Shown in pieces: positions 7,710 to 16,778 of a DNA stretch of 58,922 nt; the stretch's first letter is position 1; every line of letters begins with the position of its first letter. This stretch comes from an uncultured Pirellulaceae bacterium (lineage in GTDB: Bacteria; Planctomycetota; Planctomycetia; Pirellulales; Pirellulaceae): NCBI GenBank assembly GCA_937967505.1, contig CALCJM010000009.1, positions 1 to 58,922 of the forward strand. Reading direction: 5' to 3'. The position numbers and the translations under genes were made by a program. The notes beneath the pieces were generated by a model, which made no database searches, was not told the DNA's origin, and saw only the letters and a list, made by a program, of their open reading frames with translations.

Positions 7710-9644
7710 CTATCGCCGATAGATCTTGATCGAGTATCCGACAGGCTCAAAATCTTCCATTCCATTTAAATCCTTGATAGCAGAATCGTACCCCGCTTTG
7801 CTTGGCTTGTCGCTGCCGAAGACCATCCATGGATATCCTTTCAGCAGCGTCTGGCTGACCGCATATACCTTAGTCGCCAGTCTTTCTGATTCTCCCATCG
7901 AAGCCCCGGGTTTCTGACTCGGCGGCCATTTTTCAGGCCAAGGCTGAATGTTGGTGAATCCAACATCTACCGGCTGAAAGAAACCGAAATACGATAGATA
8001 CAACGGTTTTACTGGGTTTGCCTTGGAGCGTTCTGACAACCTCCAGTCGAGGTATCGCAGATCTTGCCCCCAGTCAATATTACTGTGCAGCAGATGTTTT
8101 GATCCATTACGCGGCCCGCCAACCGTTTCATTGAAGTAGCTCAAACTGTGCGGGTAAATCCACAAGCTGCTGGTGGCTGACCAGATCATCAACACGCCCG
8201 CAATATATGCAAAACTCCGCGTCTTGTGGCTGATGCCTATGGTGTGTTCCGATTTGACGGTTGTGTCGGTCACGTGATTGACGATTTGGCTTAGCCAGAC
8301 AAAGGCAAATGGAAAACAAGGCAAGACGTAACGCATGTGCTCATTGAGCCCCGTGTTTGCGCTTGCCACTGCGAAGATCAAGACGCTTGGGAAGATCAGT
8401 ATTGACTGGTCTCTCAGGCGGACAGAACTCTGACGGCCGACCAAGCAGAAGGCTAGCACTGCGATCGCCAGCAGCCACGTGCCCATCGGTACCTTGATCG
8501 CACAAGCGTAAAGGTAGTAGTACCACCAGCCATGGTCTTGCCATTGGCCACGCAGGTAAAAGGGTCGGTCATAGTTTTCAAAATCTCTGCGCTGGACGTC
8601 AATGCCCGACAAGTAATTCTCTGGAAAGGGCACTGGCACTGCGCCAAGCCACGAATCTGCGAAACGATTACTAGATTCGAGCGTCTCAGTATTCTGGATG
8701 CCTTGTGGACCTACCTCGGCAACATCCGCTTTTCCTGTGAACAGGTGGCTGACAAAATGGAAGTCTTTCAGCGGTTTGCCTGTGCCCTCAAAACCATAGC
8801 CCGTGTTGAGGACGTACAACCCGATCGCCATCCGCAAGCACAGCATGGCTGCCTCGCGGCACCATTTTTTCCTGTTCATACGTTTTCGATCCTGCCAGCG
8901 ATAGGCAAGCCACAGCAACGGCCAAAGGGGATAGAAGAGGATCAGAGTTGTTTTGGCCAACTCGGCCAATCCCAGCACCACGCCCGTCAGCGCCGTCTGT
9001 GTCCAAGTAGGCCGTTGCAGCCAGCGCCAGAATGAATAACAAGCGGCGATCCCTAGGGCTGTGCCTCCGACATCGGCGGTGATCAGGGAGCCATGAGCCA
9101 AGATGTTTGGCGAAAAGCACCAAAGTGTGCAGGCCATTATTCCGGCAAGCCTGCCGTACAAATCACGTGCCCACAGGTAGCAGGCGATTCCACCAATCCA
9201 ACTGAGCGGGATACAGGCCCAACGAGCGATCATGAACAAAAAGAAAGAGCGTTTACCGTTGGCAGCGACAAAATCTTCGCCCATTAAAAAAATTGGACGG
9301 GCACCGGGTGCCTCACGAAAGCCAGTCCAATCCTCCTTGTAGCCCGCCATTATGACTGGTAACGCGGCCACCATGCGGACTAGCGGTGGGTTAACGCGGT
9401 ATAGCTCAAATCGCTCATGCTCCCAGTGACTCAAACCCGCAACCAAATGCGCTGGTTCATTAAACGTAGGGCTATGCACATAGCCGCTGTAGGCCAACAA
9501 TCCGGTATGAACTAGCAGCAAGACAATCACTGCATTTTTTGCAATCGTTGGCTGATCGAGAAAACGACACCAAACCGTGAAGCTGACATGGATTCGCTCG
9601 AGATAGGCCATTTGGTTTGATTCTTCACTAAATCTATAAATCAT
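7710..9644 (-). CDS. GT39/PMT-family membrane glycosyltransferase
   Basis: Polytopic membrane enzyme that would move a sugar from a lipid-phosphate donor onto a protein or lipid outside the membrane. The 644-residue protein has about ten hydrophobic segments. After the first comes the loop SPTFNEPAHLVAGL, whose acidic residue fits the catalytic loop of ArnT/PMT-type enzymes. Other marks are RVNPPLVRMVAALP, a later WGQDLRYLDW in the soluble C-terminal part and YLSYFG. I chose ATG 9644 because it has GGAG seven bases upstream; a TTG at 9674 is less likely. It lies 355 nt upstream of the six-gene set on the same strand, so co-transcription is possible but not shown. The acceptor is unknown. Confidence 0.85.
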   Translation of the reverse strand: MIYRFSEESNQMAYLERIHVSFTVWCRFLDQPTIAKNAVIVLLLVHTGLLAYSGYVHSPTFNEPAHLVAGLSHWEHERFELYRVNPPLVRMVAALPVIMAGYKEDWTGFREAPGARPIFLMGEDFVAANGKRSFFLFMIARWACIPLSWIGGIACYLWARDLYGRLAGIMACTLWCFSPNILAHGSLITADVGGTALGIAACYSFWRWLQRPTWTQTALTGVVLGLAELAKTTLILFYPLWPLLWLAYRWQDRKRMNRKKWCREAAMLCLRMAIGLYVLNTGYGFEGTGKPLKDFHFVSHLFTGKADVAEVGPQGIQNTETLESSNRFADSWLGAVPVPFPENYLSGIDVQRRDFENYDRPFYLRGQWQDHGWWYYYLYACAIKVPMGTWLLAIAVLAFCLVGRQSSVRLRDQSILIFPSVLIFAVASANTGLNEHMRYVLPCFPFAFVWLSQIVNHVTDTTVKSEHTIGISHKTRSFAYIAGVLMIWSATSSLWIYPHSLSYFNETVGGPRNGSKHLLHSNIDWGQDLRYLDWRLSERSKANPVKPLYLSYFGFFQPVDVGFTNIQPWPEKWPPSQKPGASMGESERLATKVYAVSQTLLKGYPWMVFGSDKPSKAGYDSAIKDLNGMEDFEPVGYSIKIYRR

Positions 9645-9967
9645 AAATCGTCTCCAATCAGCTTCGCGGTTCAAAACTCGAGTGCTGTTCGAAAACGGTA
9701 TGACTCAGATAGGCAGCCACTATTGGCGGTGAAAACTCTTGCGTCGAAAAAGCCAATTCAAGATAAGCCACCCCCACATGTCTAGCAACTGCAAAATTTC
9801 ACCTGAATCAAGGGTTAGCAAACCTTGCAAAGCGGGCAGAAAGATGTTTACTATATCCAATCGTAATCCACCCAAGGATGTTTTTGTGACGCCATATGTC
9901 TTTTTATTTAGGCGCGAAACTGCTTGCAGGTCGTGGAGTTATCGGAAAGGGATGACAAGCTTACATC
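9645..9967. other. Intergenic region, nothing recognised
   Basis: About 320 bases between a minus-strand and a plus-strand gene, so it should hold two divergent promoters. No gene, strong hairpin or clear promoter pair was seen. Confidence 0.4.
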
Positions 9968-10183
9968 ATGAGTGACAGAGACTTCGAAAAGATTCGTTTT
10001 GCTGACCTTGCGCCGGGAATAGAATTTACGTGCTGGGTAGTTGCCGCACTCGCGCCTATACTTTGGCTCGCTAACGGCCCCGCTGTCACAAAAGACCAAT
10101 GGTGGATTCAGGTTTTTCTACTGGGCATCGCTTTGTTCGGAGGCTGCTCAACGCGTTTATACCAGACATTGTCCCGACGGTAA
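9968..10183 (+). CDS. Small two-helix membrane protein
   Basis: Function unknown. The 71-residue product has a charged start (MSDRDFEKIRF) and two hydrophobic helices (about residues 20-36 and 46-60) separated by a short polar turn, then a basic end. This amphipathic order is typical of a real small membrane protein rather than chance. A purine-rich AAGGGATG lies about 17 nt upstream, a little far for a ribosome site. It stands alone between a glycosyltransferase and decayed DNA. A chance open frame cannot be excluded. Confidence 0.5.
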   Translation: MSDRDFEKIRFADLAPGIEFTCWVVAALAPILWLANGPAVTKDQWWIQVFLLGIALFGGCSTRLYQTLSRR

Positions 10184-10616
10184 TCCTACAATTGAGTTGG
10201 ATGCAAGATAACAGTGAAATTTGGCTTTCATCGAACTTCGAGTTGCAACTAATCCTTAAACAAGCGTTTGCTTTGTAGATTCTTGCAGCTTTTTTGGTCG
10301 CGCATCGATAGCGCCGCAGCAGTGCCACGCAGTTCAAATGGATAAATTGTCGGTGCTTGATGGTGCGAGCCTCTCTTGGGTTGGGCGTTTGTGCGATACC
10401 GAAGCGTCCAGACTTCGGCTTCATATGTTTCCTGAGTTTGAGTTGCTCGGTCAGCTCAAGGATCAACGCGATGCCGGACGCGGAAACGGCTTGCTGTTTT
10501 TTAGAGAGTTCAAACTTCACTTTCGAGCCATCAATTCGGGACTCGGAGAAACCGGACGACTTGTCGATTCTTTTGTCGAGTTTACGCTTGCGTTTACGGG
10601 GCTGTTGCCATGGTTT
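10086..10616 (-). pseudogene. Doubtful open frame, possibly a decayed transposase N-terminus
   Basis: The minus-strand frame is open from just after a TAA at 10617-10619. It begins with a very basic stretch (PRKRKRKLDKR), then text such as GSKVKFELSKKQ and SGIALILELTEQLKLRKHM that reminds me of the start of some planctomycete transposases. Beyond about residue 110 the composition is unlike a protein, and the frame overlaps the small gene at 9968-10183. I cannot name the family. The best reading is an element remnant of about 300 bases in an otherwise empty stretch. Confidence 0.25.
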
Positions 10617-10901
10617 TTATTCACTCGAAATCCGTTTTTGAGATGATGCTTTGATTTTGTTTAAGCATCAATTCAACCGCATTTTCTCGGGCGGGTTTCG
10701 AGTTTTCAATTCCTCAAAAGCAAACTAATGCTTGTTTAAGGACTAGTCTCGTCTTCTTTTTCTAAACTGTCCACTTCACCGCTCCTTTGTAAGAGCGATA
10801 CACAAAAACACGATGGATTGATACAATCACCTCACTGTTAGTGCACCGCCTTCGGTTGGGATTGGTGTTGTAAAAGCCTTTCGTTTCATGCCCCAGATCA
10901 A
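10617..10901. other. Non-coding stretch before the ATP-grasp gene
   Basis: Rich in short T runs (for example around 10755-10765) and without a credible gene. It would carry the promoter for the gene at 10902; no clear element was found. Confidence 0.35.
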
Positions 10902-11705
10902 ATGACCGCTACGACATGGGTGCTTGAACCTGACATTTTCCCTAATTCGCACGCCCCCCTTCGTGCGGCGATCCGTGACACGGGCCAGCGTCTCGTGGAG
11001 TGGGACGACGCTTGGTGGATCGATGGCATTCCTGGCAACATCGATAATGCCAACACGTTCTTTCACGGCTCACTCGGCAACGCCGCCCGGATTCACACCG
11101 AACTTGGTTGGTCACCCGGTTCGTACTGTAACCCTTCCGTATTCTGCTGCTCCTCTTGGTATGATGCTGCGCGTGAGTGGCTGCTTCATTCCGACTGGCG
11201 ATTTCTTCCTGCTGATACATTTGTGGATACCGTTACCGACGTGGCCGCTGCACTTGGTTGCACTGACCGAATTTTCGTGCGGCCGGACAGTCCACTCAAA
11301 CCTTTCAGCGGGCGCGTACTCGATCTGGCCGATATCTCGCTTGCCAAGTTGGATCACGGCTTCTACTTCGACGATGAATCCTTGCCGATTGTTGCTTGCC
11401 CCATCTGTGATATTGGACGCGAATGGCGATTCGTTGTCTTTCAATCTTCGGTGATCGCTGGTTCTGCATACGACGCAACCACACGCTCTGCGCTCGTAGA
11501 TCGACCCGCCAGCAATGCATGGAACTTTGCACAATCGGTTGCTTACGGTATACCATCGCCTGTAGACGCTTATATTCTTGACGTTTGCGAATCTAATGGT
11601 GAACTACGTCTTCTCGAATTGAATCCTTTTGGTGGAGCCGATCTCTATGCATGCGATGCGGTTGCGATCGTTCGGGCCTTGTCGGAGGCGGTCTCCGATG
11701 GCTAA
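10902..11705 (+). CDS. ATP-grasp protein of the R2K clade
   Basis: ATP-dependent carboxylate-amine ligase fold. The 267-residue protein ends with ELRLLELNPFGGADLYACD, the acidic Mg/ATP-binding signature of ATP-grasp domains (Glu and Asn metal ligands), and has FVRPDSPLKPFSG and CDIGREWRFVV blocks in the middle, as in R2K-clade proteins linked with phage defence, RNA repair or peptide modification (family knowledge). The substrate is unknown. It has no partner gene nearby: the flanks are a transport operon on the other strand and decayed DNA. ATG 10902 is the first in-frame start. Confidence 0.75.
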   Translation: MTATTWVLEPDIFPNSHAPLRAAIRDTGQRLVEWDDAWWIDGIPGNIDNANTFFHGSLGNAARIHTELGWSPGSYCNPSVFCCSSWYDAAREWLLHSDWRFLPADTFVDTVTDVAAALGCTDRIFVRPDSPLKPFSGRVLDLADISLAKLDHGFYFDDESLPIVACPICDIGREWRFVVFQSSVIAGSAYDATTRSALVDRPASNAWNFAQSVAYGIPSPVDAYILDVCESNGELRLLELNPFGGADLYACDAVAIVRALSEAVSDG

Positions 11706-11884
11706 CCGCGTTGCGACTTTGCCGGCCTGACAAAATGGTTTTACGCACGTGCCTAAAGCACACCTTCGCTCGTTGTTTCGATTTCGTCAGAGGCGACGAA
11801 TACATCGCCGTCGAATTTCCACTGATGATCTTGATTGCGGCGTTTGCTGCGATTGGCGGTCTACTTCACCCTCCAAGGACACCG

Positions 11885-12706
11885 CTACCCTTTGATGCCA
11901 CTGGTGCGGATCCCCTCAATGAAGGTTTTCTGGGCCAGAAAGAACAGCAGGATCATTGGAATGGAAAAAATGACCGCTGCGGCCAGCAACAGGTGCGTTT
12001 GGTCGGTGTAGGAACTGACAAACCGCTCCAACCCGTATGCCAGCGGAAATTTGTCCGGGTCGCTCAAATACAGCAGAGGCCCGCCAAAGTCATTCCACGT
12101 TTGCACAAACTGAAACAGGGCAACCGTCGCCAATGCCGGTGTCGAAAGCGGCACCACAATTCGCCAAAACAAGCCCCAATCATTCAGCCCGTCAATGCGC
12201 CCCGCCTCCAGCAGTTCTTCAGGGATCGACATAAAAAACTGCCGGAGCAAAAAGATAAAAAACGCGTCTCCCAAAAATGTTGGGCCAATGATCGCCCACA
12301 ACGAATTGTACAACCCCAATTCACTGATCAGGATGAACCGTGGCACCATCATGATTTGCCATGGCAATAACATCGTCGCAACCACCGATAATAATACCAG
12401 CCGACGACCGCGCCACTGCACACGGCACAATCCATAAGCCACCAGAGAGCAGGAAAGTGTTGTTCCAACCACACAACCGCCGCACATCAGTAACGTGTTG
12501 GTCAGGTACAGGGCAAATGGCATACTGCGAAGCGCCAGTGGAAAATTCTCCCATCGAGGGTCATCCGGAAACCCGTTGGGATTGCGCGCCAATTGTTCCG
12601 GTGTTTGCAACGCTCCACTGATCATCATCAGCATTGGCAACGCAAACAGCAGGCCAACAAAAATCAGCAAGCCATAAATCGTTACTTTTGCACGGACGGA
12701 CATCAT
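11885..12706 (-). CDS. Carbohydrate ABC transporter permease, MalG type
   Basis: Inner-membrane half of a sugar importer. The 273-residue protein has six hydrophobic segments and the EAA loop that docks the ATPase (EELLEAGRIDGLNDWGLFWR, about residues 180-200). It ends with the usual KTFIEGIRTSGIKG. ATG 12706 overlaps the stop of the binding-protein gene in ATGA and gives normal family length; the upstream GTG would add an unlikely 13 residues. Last gene of the set permease-binding protein-permease. The ATPase gene is not in the window. Confidence 0.92.
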   Translation of the reverse strand: MMSVRAKVTIYGLLIFVGLLFALPMLMMISGALQTPEQLARNPNGFPDDPRWENFPLALRSMPFALYLTNTLLMCGGCVVGTTLSCSLVAYGLCRVQWRGRRLVLLSVVATMLLPWQIMMVPRFILISELGLYNSLWAIIGPTFLGDAFFIFLLRQFFMSIPEELLEAGRIDGLNDWGLFWRIVVPLSTPALATVALFQFVQTWNDFGGPLLYLSDPDKFPLAYGLERFVSSYTDQTHLLLAAAVIFSIPMILLFFLAQKTFIEGIRTSGIKG

Positions 12707-14157
12707 GGCTTGCCTCTCAGGTAGCTGTCCACCTCGCGCTGGCACTGTCGCAGTCGTTGTTGCAGTTGTTCGTCGGTCATCGGCACCATCAGCGCGTCGT
12801 ATCCGAGCGATTCCACCGATCGCTTTAACGCGGCGGCACCAGAGACAGCTGGAACGGGGAACTGGTTTGTGCTGCCGGCGAGACCGACAAACTGTTTGAA
12901 CAAGGGAGTCGCGTCCAGGTAGTCCTGGAAAGTTTTGGTTCGGACAACGCGTTCAGTTGCCGGGATCCAGCCGCCTTCCACGTACCACTGGGCGGCGGAG
13001 GGGGCATTGTTTATCCCGATCCAAAATTTGGCGAACTCCCATGCACCGCGCGGGCAATTGGCCCCGGTTGGCACGACAAAGAAATTCCCGTTAACCCAGC
13101 CTGCATCTTTCCGCGCTCCGTGATCGCCAACCCCGTCACGATCCGCGTCCGGAAACGGCAGCGCACACACACCAAACTCCGGCGTCGCAAGTCCCAGTCG
13201 CTGACGGCGGTTACCGAACGCGTCGATATCACGGACTCGCCACTGCCCATCCATCAGCATCACGTATCTGCCCACATCCGCATCGTCGGAGACCGGTAAT
13301 AACGGGAACGTCTTGCCTGGCAATGATTGATCGGCCTGACGAAAGGACGCAAGATTATCGGCACCGTAACGATTTTGGTACGACCGTATCCACTTCAGGG
13401 CAGCGACATTCCCCGGATGGTTGATGGTGGCTGTCTGTGACTGCCAGTCATAGAATTCGCCGCCAAAGACTGGCCCCCACGCCCACAATCGACGCGTATC
13501 GGGCAAGTAGCCCACCGTTTGGGGTAACCGCGTCAATCCGGGTGCCGCGAAGTGTTCGGCGATCGCATCAAGCTGGCCAAGGGTCGTTGGCACCGGCAAG
13601 CCAGAACGCTTCAGCGCCGTTGCATTGTAGTACAGCGCGCGAATGTCCAGCCCGTTACACAGACCGCACAAACGACCATCGACCGAGGACAGACGCAGCG
13701 CCGCCGGGAACAGCTGGCTGCGAACAAGCTCAATTTCTTCGTCGTCAACAAAATCACCAAAGCGCATAATCACACCTCGATTTGCCCAATCCGCCAGCAC
13801 CGGATCGTCCTGATTAACTAGGTCCGGTGGGTCGCCTCCGGCAACGGCCAGAAACAGTTTGGCCTGCAGGTTGTTACCCGGCATCGCTACCGCGCGTACG
13901 CGGTAGTGCGATTGGCTGGCGTTGAACTGGTTGATAATTGATTCGACGACGGCCGAATCTTTACCTCCCCAGAAATGCCAAAAGACGACATCTTCGGTTG
14001 TGGCTGCCGCTTCAGAAGTGCCAGGATTTTCTACCGTTTCTTTCGACACTTCCGAGGTGCAACTGGACAACGCGATGGCCAGCATCGCAACTGCAGCAAC
14101 CAGCCACCGGCGGGAGGCATATGTTCGACCAGGAAAAATCAAGCGCTCAATACGCAT
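12703..14157 (-). CDS. Extracellular sugar-binding lipoprotein of an ABC importer
   Basis: Captures a sugar or oligosaccharide and hands it to the permeases. The 484-residue protein starts with a lipoprotein signal ending LSSC (Cys at about 33), followed by the type 1 extracellular binding fold: VVFWHFWGGKDSAVVESI, AVAGGDPPDLVNQDD, GLDIRALYYNATAL and a late KFWIGINN. The start overlaps the end of the upstream permease gene by 11 nt and the stop overlaps the next start, so all three genes are translationally coupled. The solute cannot be read from the sequence. It is longer than average for the family, mostly through an insertion with a DADRDGVGDHG calcium-loop-like stretch. Confidence 0.92.
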   Translation of the reverse strand: MRIERLIFPGRTYASRRWLVAAVAMLAIALSSCTSEVSKETVENPGTSEAAATTEDVVFWHFWGGKDSAVVESIINQFNASQSHYRVRAVAMPGNNLQAKLFLAVAGGDPPDLVNQDDPVLADWANRGVIMRFGDFVDDEEIELVRSQLFPAALRLSSVDGRLCGLCNGLDIRALYYNATALKRSGLPVPTTLGQLDAIAEHFAAPGLTRLPQTVGYLPDTRRLWAWGPVFGGEFYDWQSQTATINHPGNVAALKWIRSYQNRYGADNLASFRQADQSLPGKTFPLLPVSDDADVGRYVMLMDGQWRVRDIDAFGNRRQRLGLATPEFGVCALPFPDADRDGVGDHGARKDAGWVNGNFFVVPTGANCPRGAWEFAKFWIGINNAPSAAQWYVEGGWIPATERVVRTKTFQDYLDATPLFKQFVGLAGSTNQFPVPAVSGAAALKRSVESLGYDALMVPMTDEQLQQRLRQCQREVDSYLRGKP

Positions 14158-15124
14158 GGTAGTGCACCCAATTCCGTGACACGCGCGCCAACATCAACGT
14201 GGCTGCCACCAGCGCTACAAACAGGATCCATGCAATCGCGCTGGCGTACCCCATCTCGAAGTCGGCGAATGCGGACAGGAACAACTTCAGCGAAATCGTT
14301 GTCAACGAATCGCCCGGTTGCCCCGTGCCCTCGCTAAGGATGTAAATATTGGTGAAGTTCTGGACGCTGCGAATGAGACCCATTACTAGGTTGAAAAAGA
14401 TAACCGGTGAGAGCATCGGCACGGTGACATGGAGTAGCTTCCTGATCCAGCCCGCCCCGTCAATCTCGGCCGCTTCGTAGAGTGTTTTGGGAATGTCGCC
14501 AATCGCTGCCAGGTAGATTACGACAAAGTTTCCCACGCCCCAGAGCGTCATCAAAACCAGCGCGTCCTTACTGCCAAAGAGCAGCAACCGGTCGCCCCGG
14601 AACCACCCCGCTATTTGACCGGCACCTTCGATACTGATGGCCGACCGCGCCTGGTTCAGCCAGTTCTGTGGTGGGATCGCGCCCCAGCCCAAGATCGAAT
14701 TAACCAGCCCCGTATCCGGATCCAACATCCACACCCACAGAATGCTGCTGGCAACGACCGGAATAATCGATGGCAGAAATACCAGAGTGCGGAACAGCGA
14801 TTGTCCCTTGACTCTGGCCGACAGCAGCACGGCCAGACTCACGCCCAACACCACTGACAGTGGCACTGACAACAGACTGTAATAAAGTGTATTCAGGACG
14901 GCTTGGCCGGCACCGCGCCCCTGCGACACCTCTTCGGCAATACGGGAATAATTTTCCAGCCCCACGAACTTCGGTGGATTGATGATGTCAAATCGACAAA
15001 AACTCCAGTACAAGGACGCGGCAAACGGCCACGCAAACAGCAGCATCACCCCCACAATCCACGGCGCACAGAACAGCAAGCCGGTCTGCGGCGATGGATT
15101 TCCGTTTCTGCCCGCTGATTCCAT
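14147..15124 (-). CDS. Carbohydrate ABC transporter permease, MalF type
   Basis: Partner permease of the sugar importer. From ATG 15124 the product is 325 residues with six membrane segments and the EAA loop KTLYEAAEIDGAGWIRK (about 200-216). The N-terminal helix APWIVGVMLLFAWPF is typical for MalF/UgpA. An ATG at 15202 would give 351 residues, but the extra text is not typical and crowds the divergent tyrS promoter. First gene of the minus-strand three-gene operon. Confidence 0.9.
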   Translation of the reverse strand: MESAGRNGNPSPQTGLLFCAPWIVGVMLLFAWPFAASLYWSFCRFDIINPPKFVGLENYSRIAEEVSQGRGAGQAVLNTLYYSLLSVPLSVVLGVSLAVLLSARVKGQSLFRTLVFLPSIIPVVASSILWVWMLDPDTGLVNSILGWGAIPPQNWLNQARSAISIEGAGQIAGWFRGDRLLLFGSKDALVLMTLWGVGNFVVIYLAAIGDIPKTLYEAAEIDGAGWIRKLLHVTVPMLSPVIFFNLVMGLIRSVQNFTNIYILSEGTGQPGDSLTTISLKLFLSAFADFEMGYASAIAWILFVALVAATLMLARVSRNWVHYHAY

Positions 15125-15250
15125 GAAATATGTGCCGCGCTGAAAAAAAGAGCCAAACCTGTTATTCTGTTGGCCGGCCGCCGTTGCCTGCAAACCCATC
15201 ATTCTAGCGTGGCGATCCAGACTCCACTATCAAAGCAAACACAAAATTTT

Positions 15251-16552
15251 ATGAACGACATTTTTTCTGAACTCCAATGGCGTGGACTGATTCACCAAAC
15301 CACCGCCGATGACAAACTGCAAGACTGGCTTAATGCTGGCAGTCGTACCGTGTATGCCGGCTTCGATCCAACCGCGGACAGTCTGCACGTGGGCAGTCTG
15401 TTACCGCTGATGATGCTGCGGCGTTTTCAAACTGCGGGCCATCGGCCGATCGCCATCGTTGGAGGTGCCACCGGCATGATCGGCGATCCCAGTGGGAAAA
15501 GTGCCGAACGTAATCTACTGTCGGAGGATCAGCTAAATGCGAACATTGCCGGTATCGAAGCACAGATGCGTGAGATTCTTGACTTTGAATCGGGCGATAC
15601 TTCGGCGGTTTTGGTGAACAACAACGACTGGATGAAGGAATTTTCCTACACCACGTTTTTGCGCGACGTTGGAAAAAATTTCCCGGTCAGCGTGATGCTG
15701 ACCAAGGACAGTGTGAAATCTCGGCTGGGCGGCGATGCGGGACTCAGTTACACCGAATTCAGCTATATGTTGTTGCAGGCCTACGATTTTGTGCATCTGA
15801 ACCAGCAATACGATTGTGAACTTCAGATCGGTGGCAGTGATCAATGGGGCAACGTGACCGCCGGCATTGACCTTGGCCGCCGGATGCTGTCCAAACAACT
15901 GTACGGCATGACGTGCCCGCTGTTGACAAAGTCGGACGGTGCGAAAATGGGAAAAACGGAATCGGGCGCGATCTGGCTGTCGCCGGATCGGACCAGCCCT
16001 TATGAATTTTATCAGTACTGGGTGCGCGTCGATGACAATGATGTCGGCATGTGCCTGCGGTTCTTGACTGAGCTGTCCCGGGAAGAAATCCAAACGCTCG
16101 ACGCGGCCCGCGCCGAGGCCCCGCATCAACGCGCCAGCCAAAAACAGCTGGCCGAATCACTTACGCGTTTGATTCACGGGCAGGCGGGATTGGACAAAGC
16201 CCATCGAGCGACGGAAGTCCTGCATCAAGGTGCCGAAATAAGTGATTTTTCGGATGCGGATTTAAAACAGATATTTTCTGACGTGCCAAATTTTGAGTAC
16301 GATGCGCCAAATTGGAACGATGGTACGTTCTACCTGTCTGATGCGTTGGCGAAGGCGGGGCTTTGTAAAAGTGTAAGCGAGGGGAAGCGGCTGATTAAAC
16401 AGGGCGGCGCTTATGTAAACAACGTAAAAATCACGGAGCAAAATTATAGCTTTGACGAAAAAGACCTCGTGGGAGAGTCCGTCATCGTCATTCGCAGTGG
16501 GAAGAAAAAATACGCGATTGTCAACATCAAGCCACTGAACGCTTTGGGCTAA
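15251..16552 (+). CDS. tyrS: Tyrosine--tRNA ligase
   Basis: Charges tRNA-Tyr with tyrosine. The 433-residue product is of normal length. It shows the class I HIGH-type motif as HVGS (about residue 46), the tyrosine pocket block QIGGSDQWGN, the KMSKS-type loop as KMGKT (about 235) and a C-terminal S4 RNA-binding domain (LCKSVSEGKRLIKQGGAYVN). ATG 15251 is preferred because it begins the conserved region; the open frame upstream is not protein-like. Divergent from the sugar transport operon, with 126 nt between the starts. Confidence 0.97.
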   Translation: MNDIFSELQWRGLIHQTTADDKLQDWLNAGSRTVYAGFDPTADSLHVGSLLPLMMLRRFQTAGHRPIAIVGGATGMIGDPSGKSAERNLLSEDQLNANIAGIEAQMREILDFESGDTSAVLVNNNDWMKEFSYTTFLRDVGKNFPVSVMLTKDSVKSRLGGDAGLSYTEFSYMLLQAYDFVHLNQQYDCELQIGGSDQWGNVTAGIDLGRRMLSKQLYGMTCPLLTKSDGAKMGKTESGAIWLSPDRTSPYEFYQYWVRVDDNDVGMCLRFLTELSREEIQTLDAARAEAPHQRASQKQLAESLTRLIHGQAGLDKAHRATEVLHQGAEISDFSDADLKQIFSDVPNFEYDAPNWNDGTFYLSDALAKAGLCKSVSEGKRLIKQGGAYVNNVKITEQNYSFDEKDLVGESVIVIRSGKKKYAIVNIKPLNALG

Positions 16553-16563
16553 TACCCGCAAGA

Positions 16564-16612
16564 CCAAGGCGTGCATTTATCTGTTGGTCGTGCGCCCTTC
16601 ATGCGCCTTGGT
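16564..16612. terminator. Imperfect hairpin between tyrS and fumC
   Basis: CCAAGGC at 16564-16570 pairs with GCCTTGG near 16603-16611 across a long loop. It lies just after the tyrS stop, between two convergent genes, which fits a terminator, but there is no U-tract, so it may be only a pausing or processing structure. Confidence 0.3.
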
Positions 16613-16634
16613 GAGAGATAGGTGCAGAAATGAA

Positions 16635-16666
16635 TAACCACAGAGAGCACAGAGTTTCACGGAGGG
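16635..16666. repeat. Dispersed CACAGAG-type repeat, copy 1
   Basis: Contains AACCACAGAGAGCACAGAG then a TTTCACGGAGG tail. Two other copies in the window lie in opposite orientation (16739-16760 and 58766-58797). It is non-coding and lies between convergent tyrS and fumC. Confidence 0.6.
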
Positions 16667-16738
16667 GACATCACGCCATTACAACAGCCCGTGTCCGCAG
16701 TGTTCTTGCCCATACTGCCAGCGATGCGTCAGATTTGT

Positions 16739-16760
16739 CTCTCTGTGATCCTCTGTGGTT
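16739..16760. repeat. Dispersed CACAGAG-type repeat, copy 2, inverted
   Basis: Read on the minus strand it gives AACCACAGAGGATCACAGAG, matching copy 1 with a small change. Copies 1 and 2 form an inverted pair about 70 bases apart in the tyrS-fumC gap. Confidence 0.55.
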
Positions 16761-16778
16761 CTGACCTATTTCACCGCA

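Noticed and set aside
7535..7765. Minus-strand open frame of 76 codons
   Set aside because: Overlaps the end of the glycosyltransferase gene in another frame, and no family or signal supports it.
10338..10646. Plus-strand open frame of 102 codons
   Set aside because: Shadow of the minus-strand frame at 10086-10616; no good start or composition.
15533..16141. Minus-strand open frame of 202 codons
   Set aside because: Antisense shadow of tyrS.
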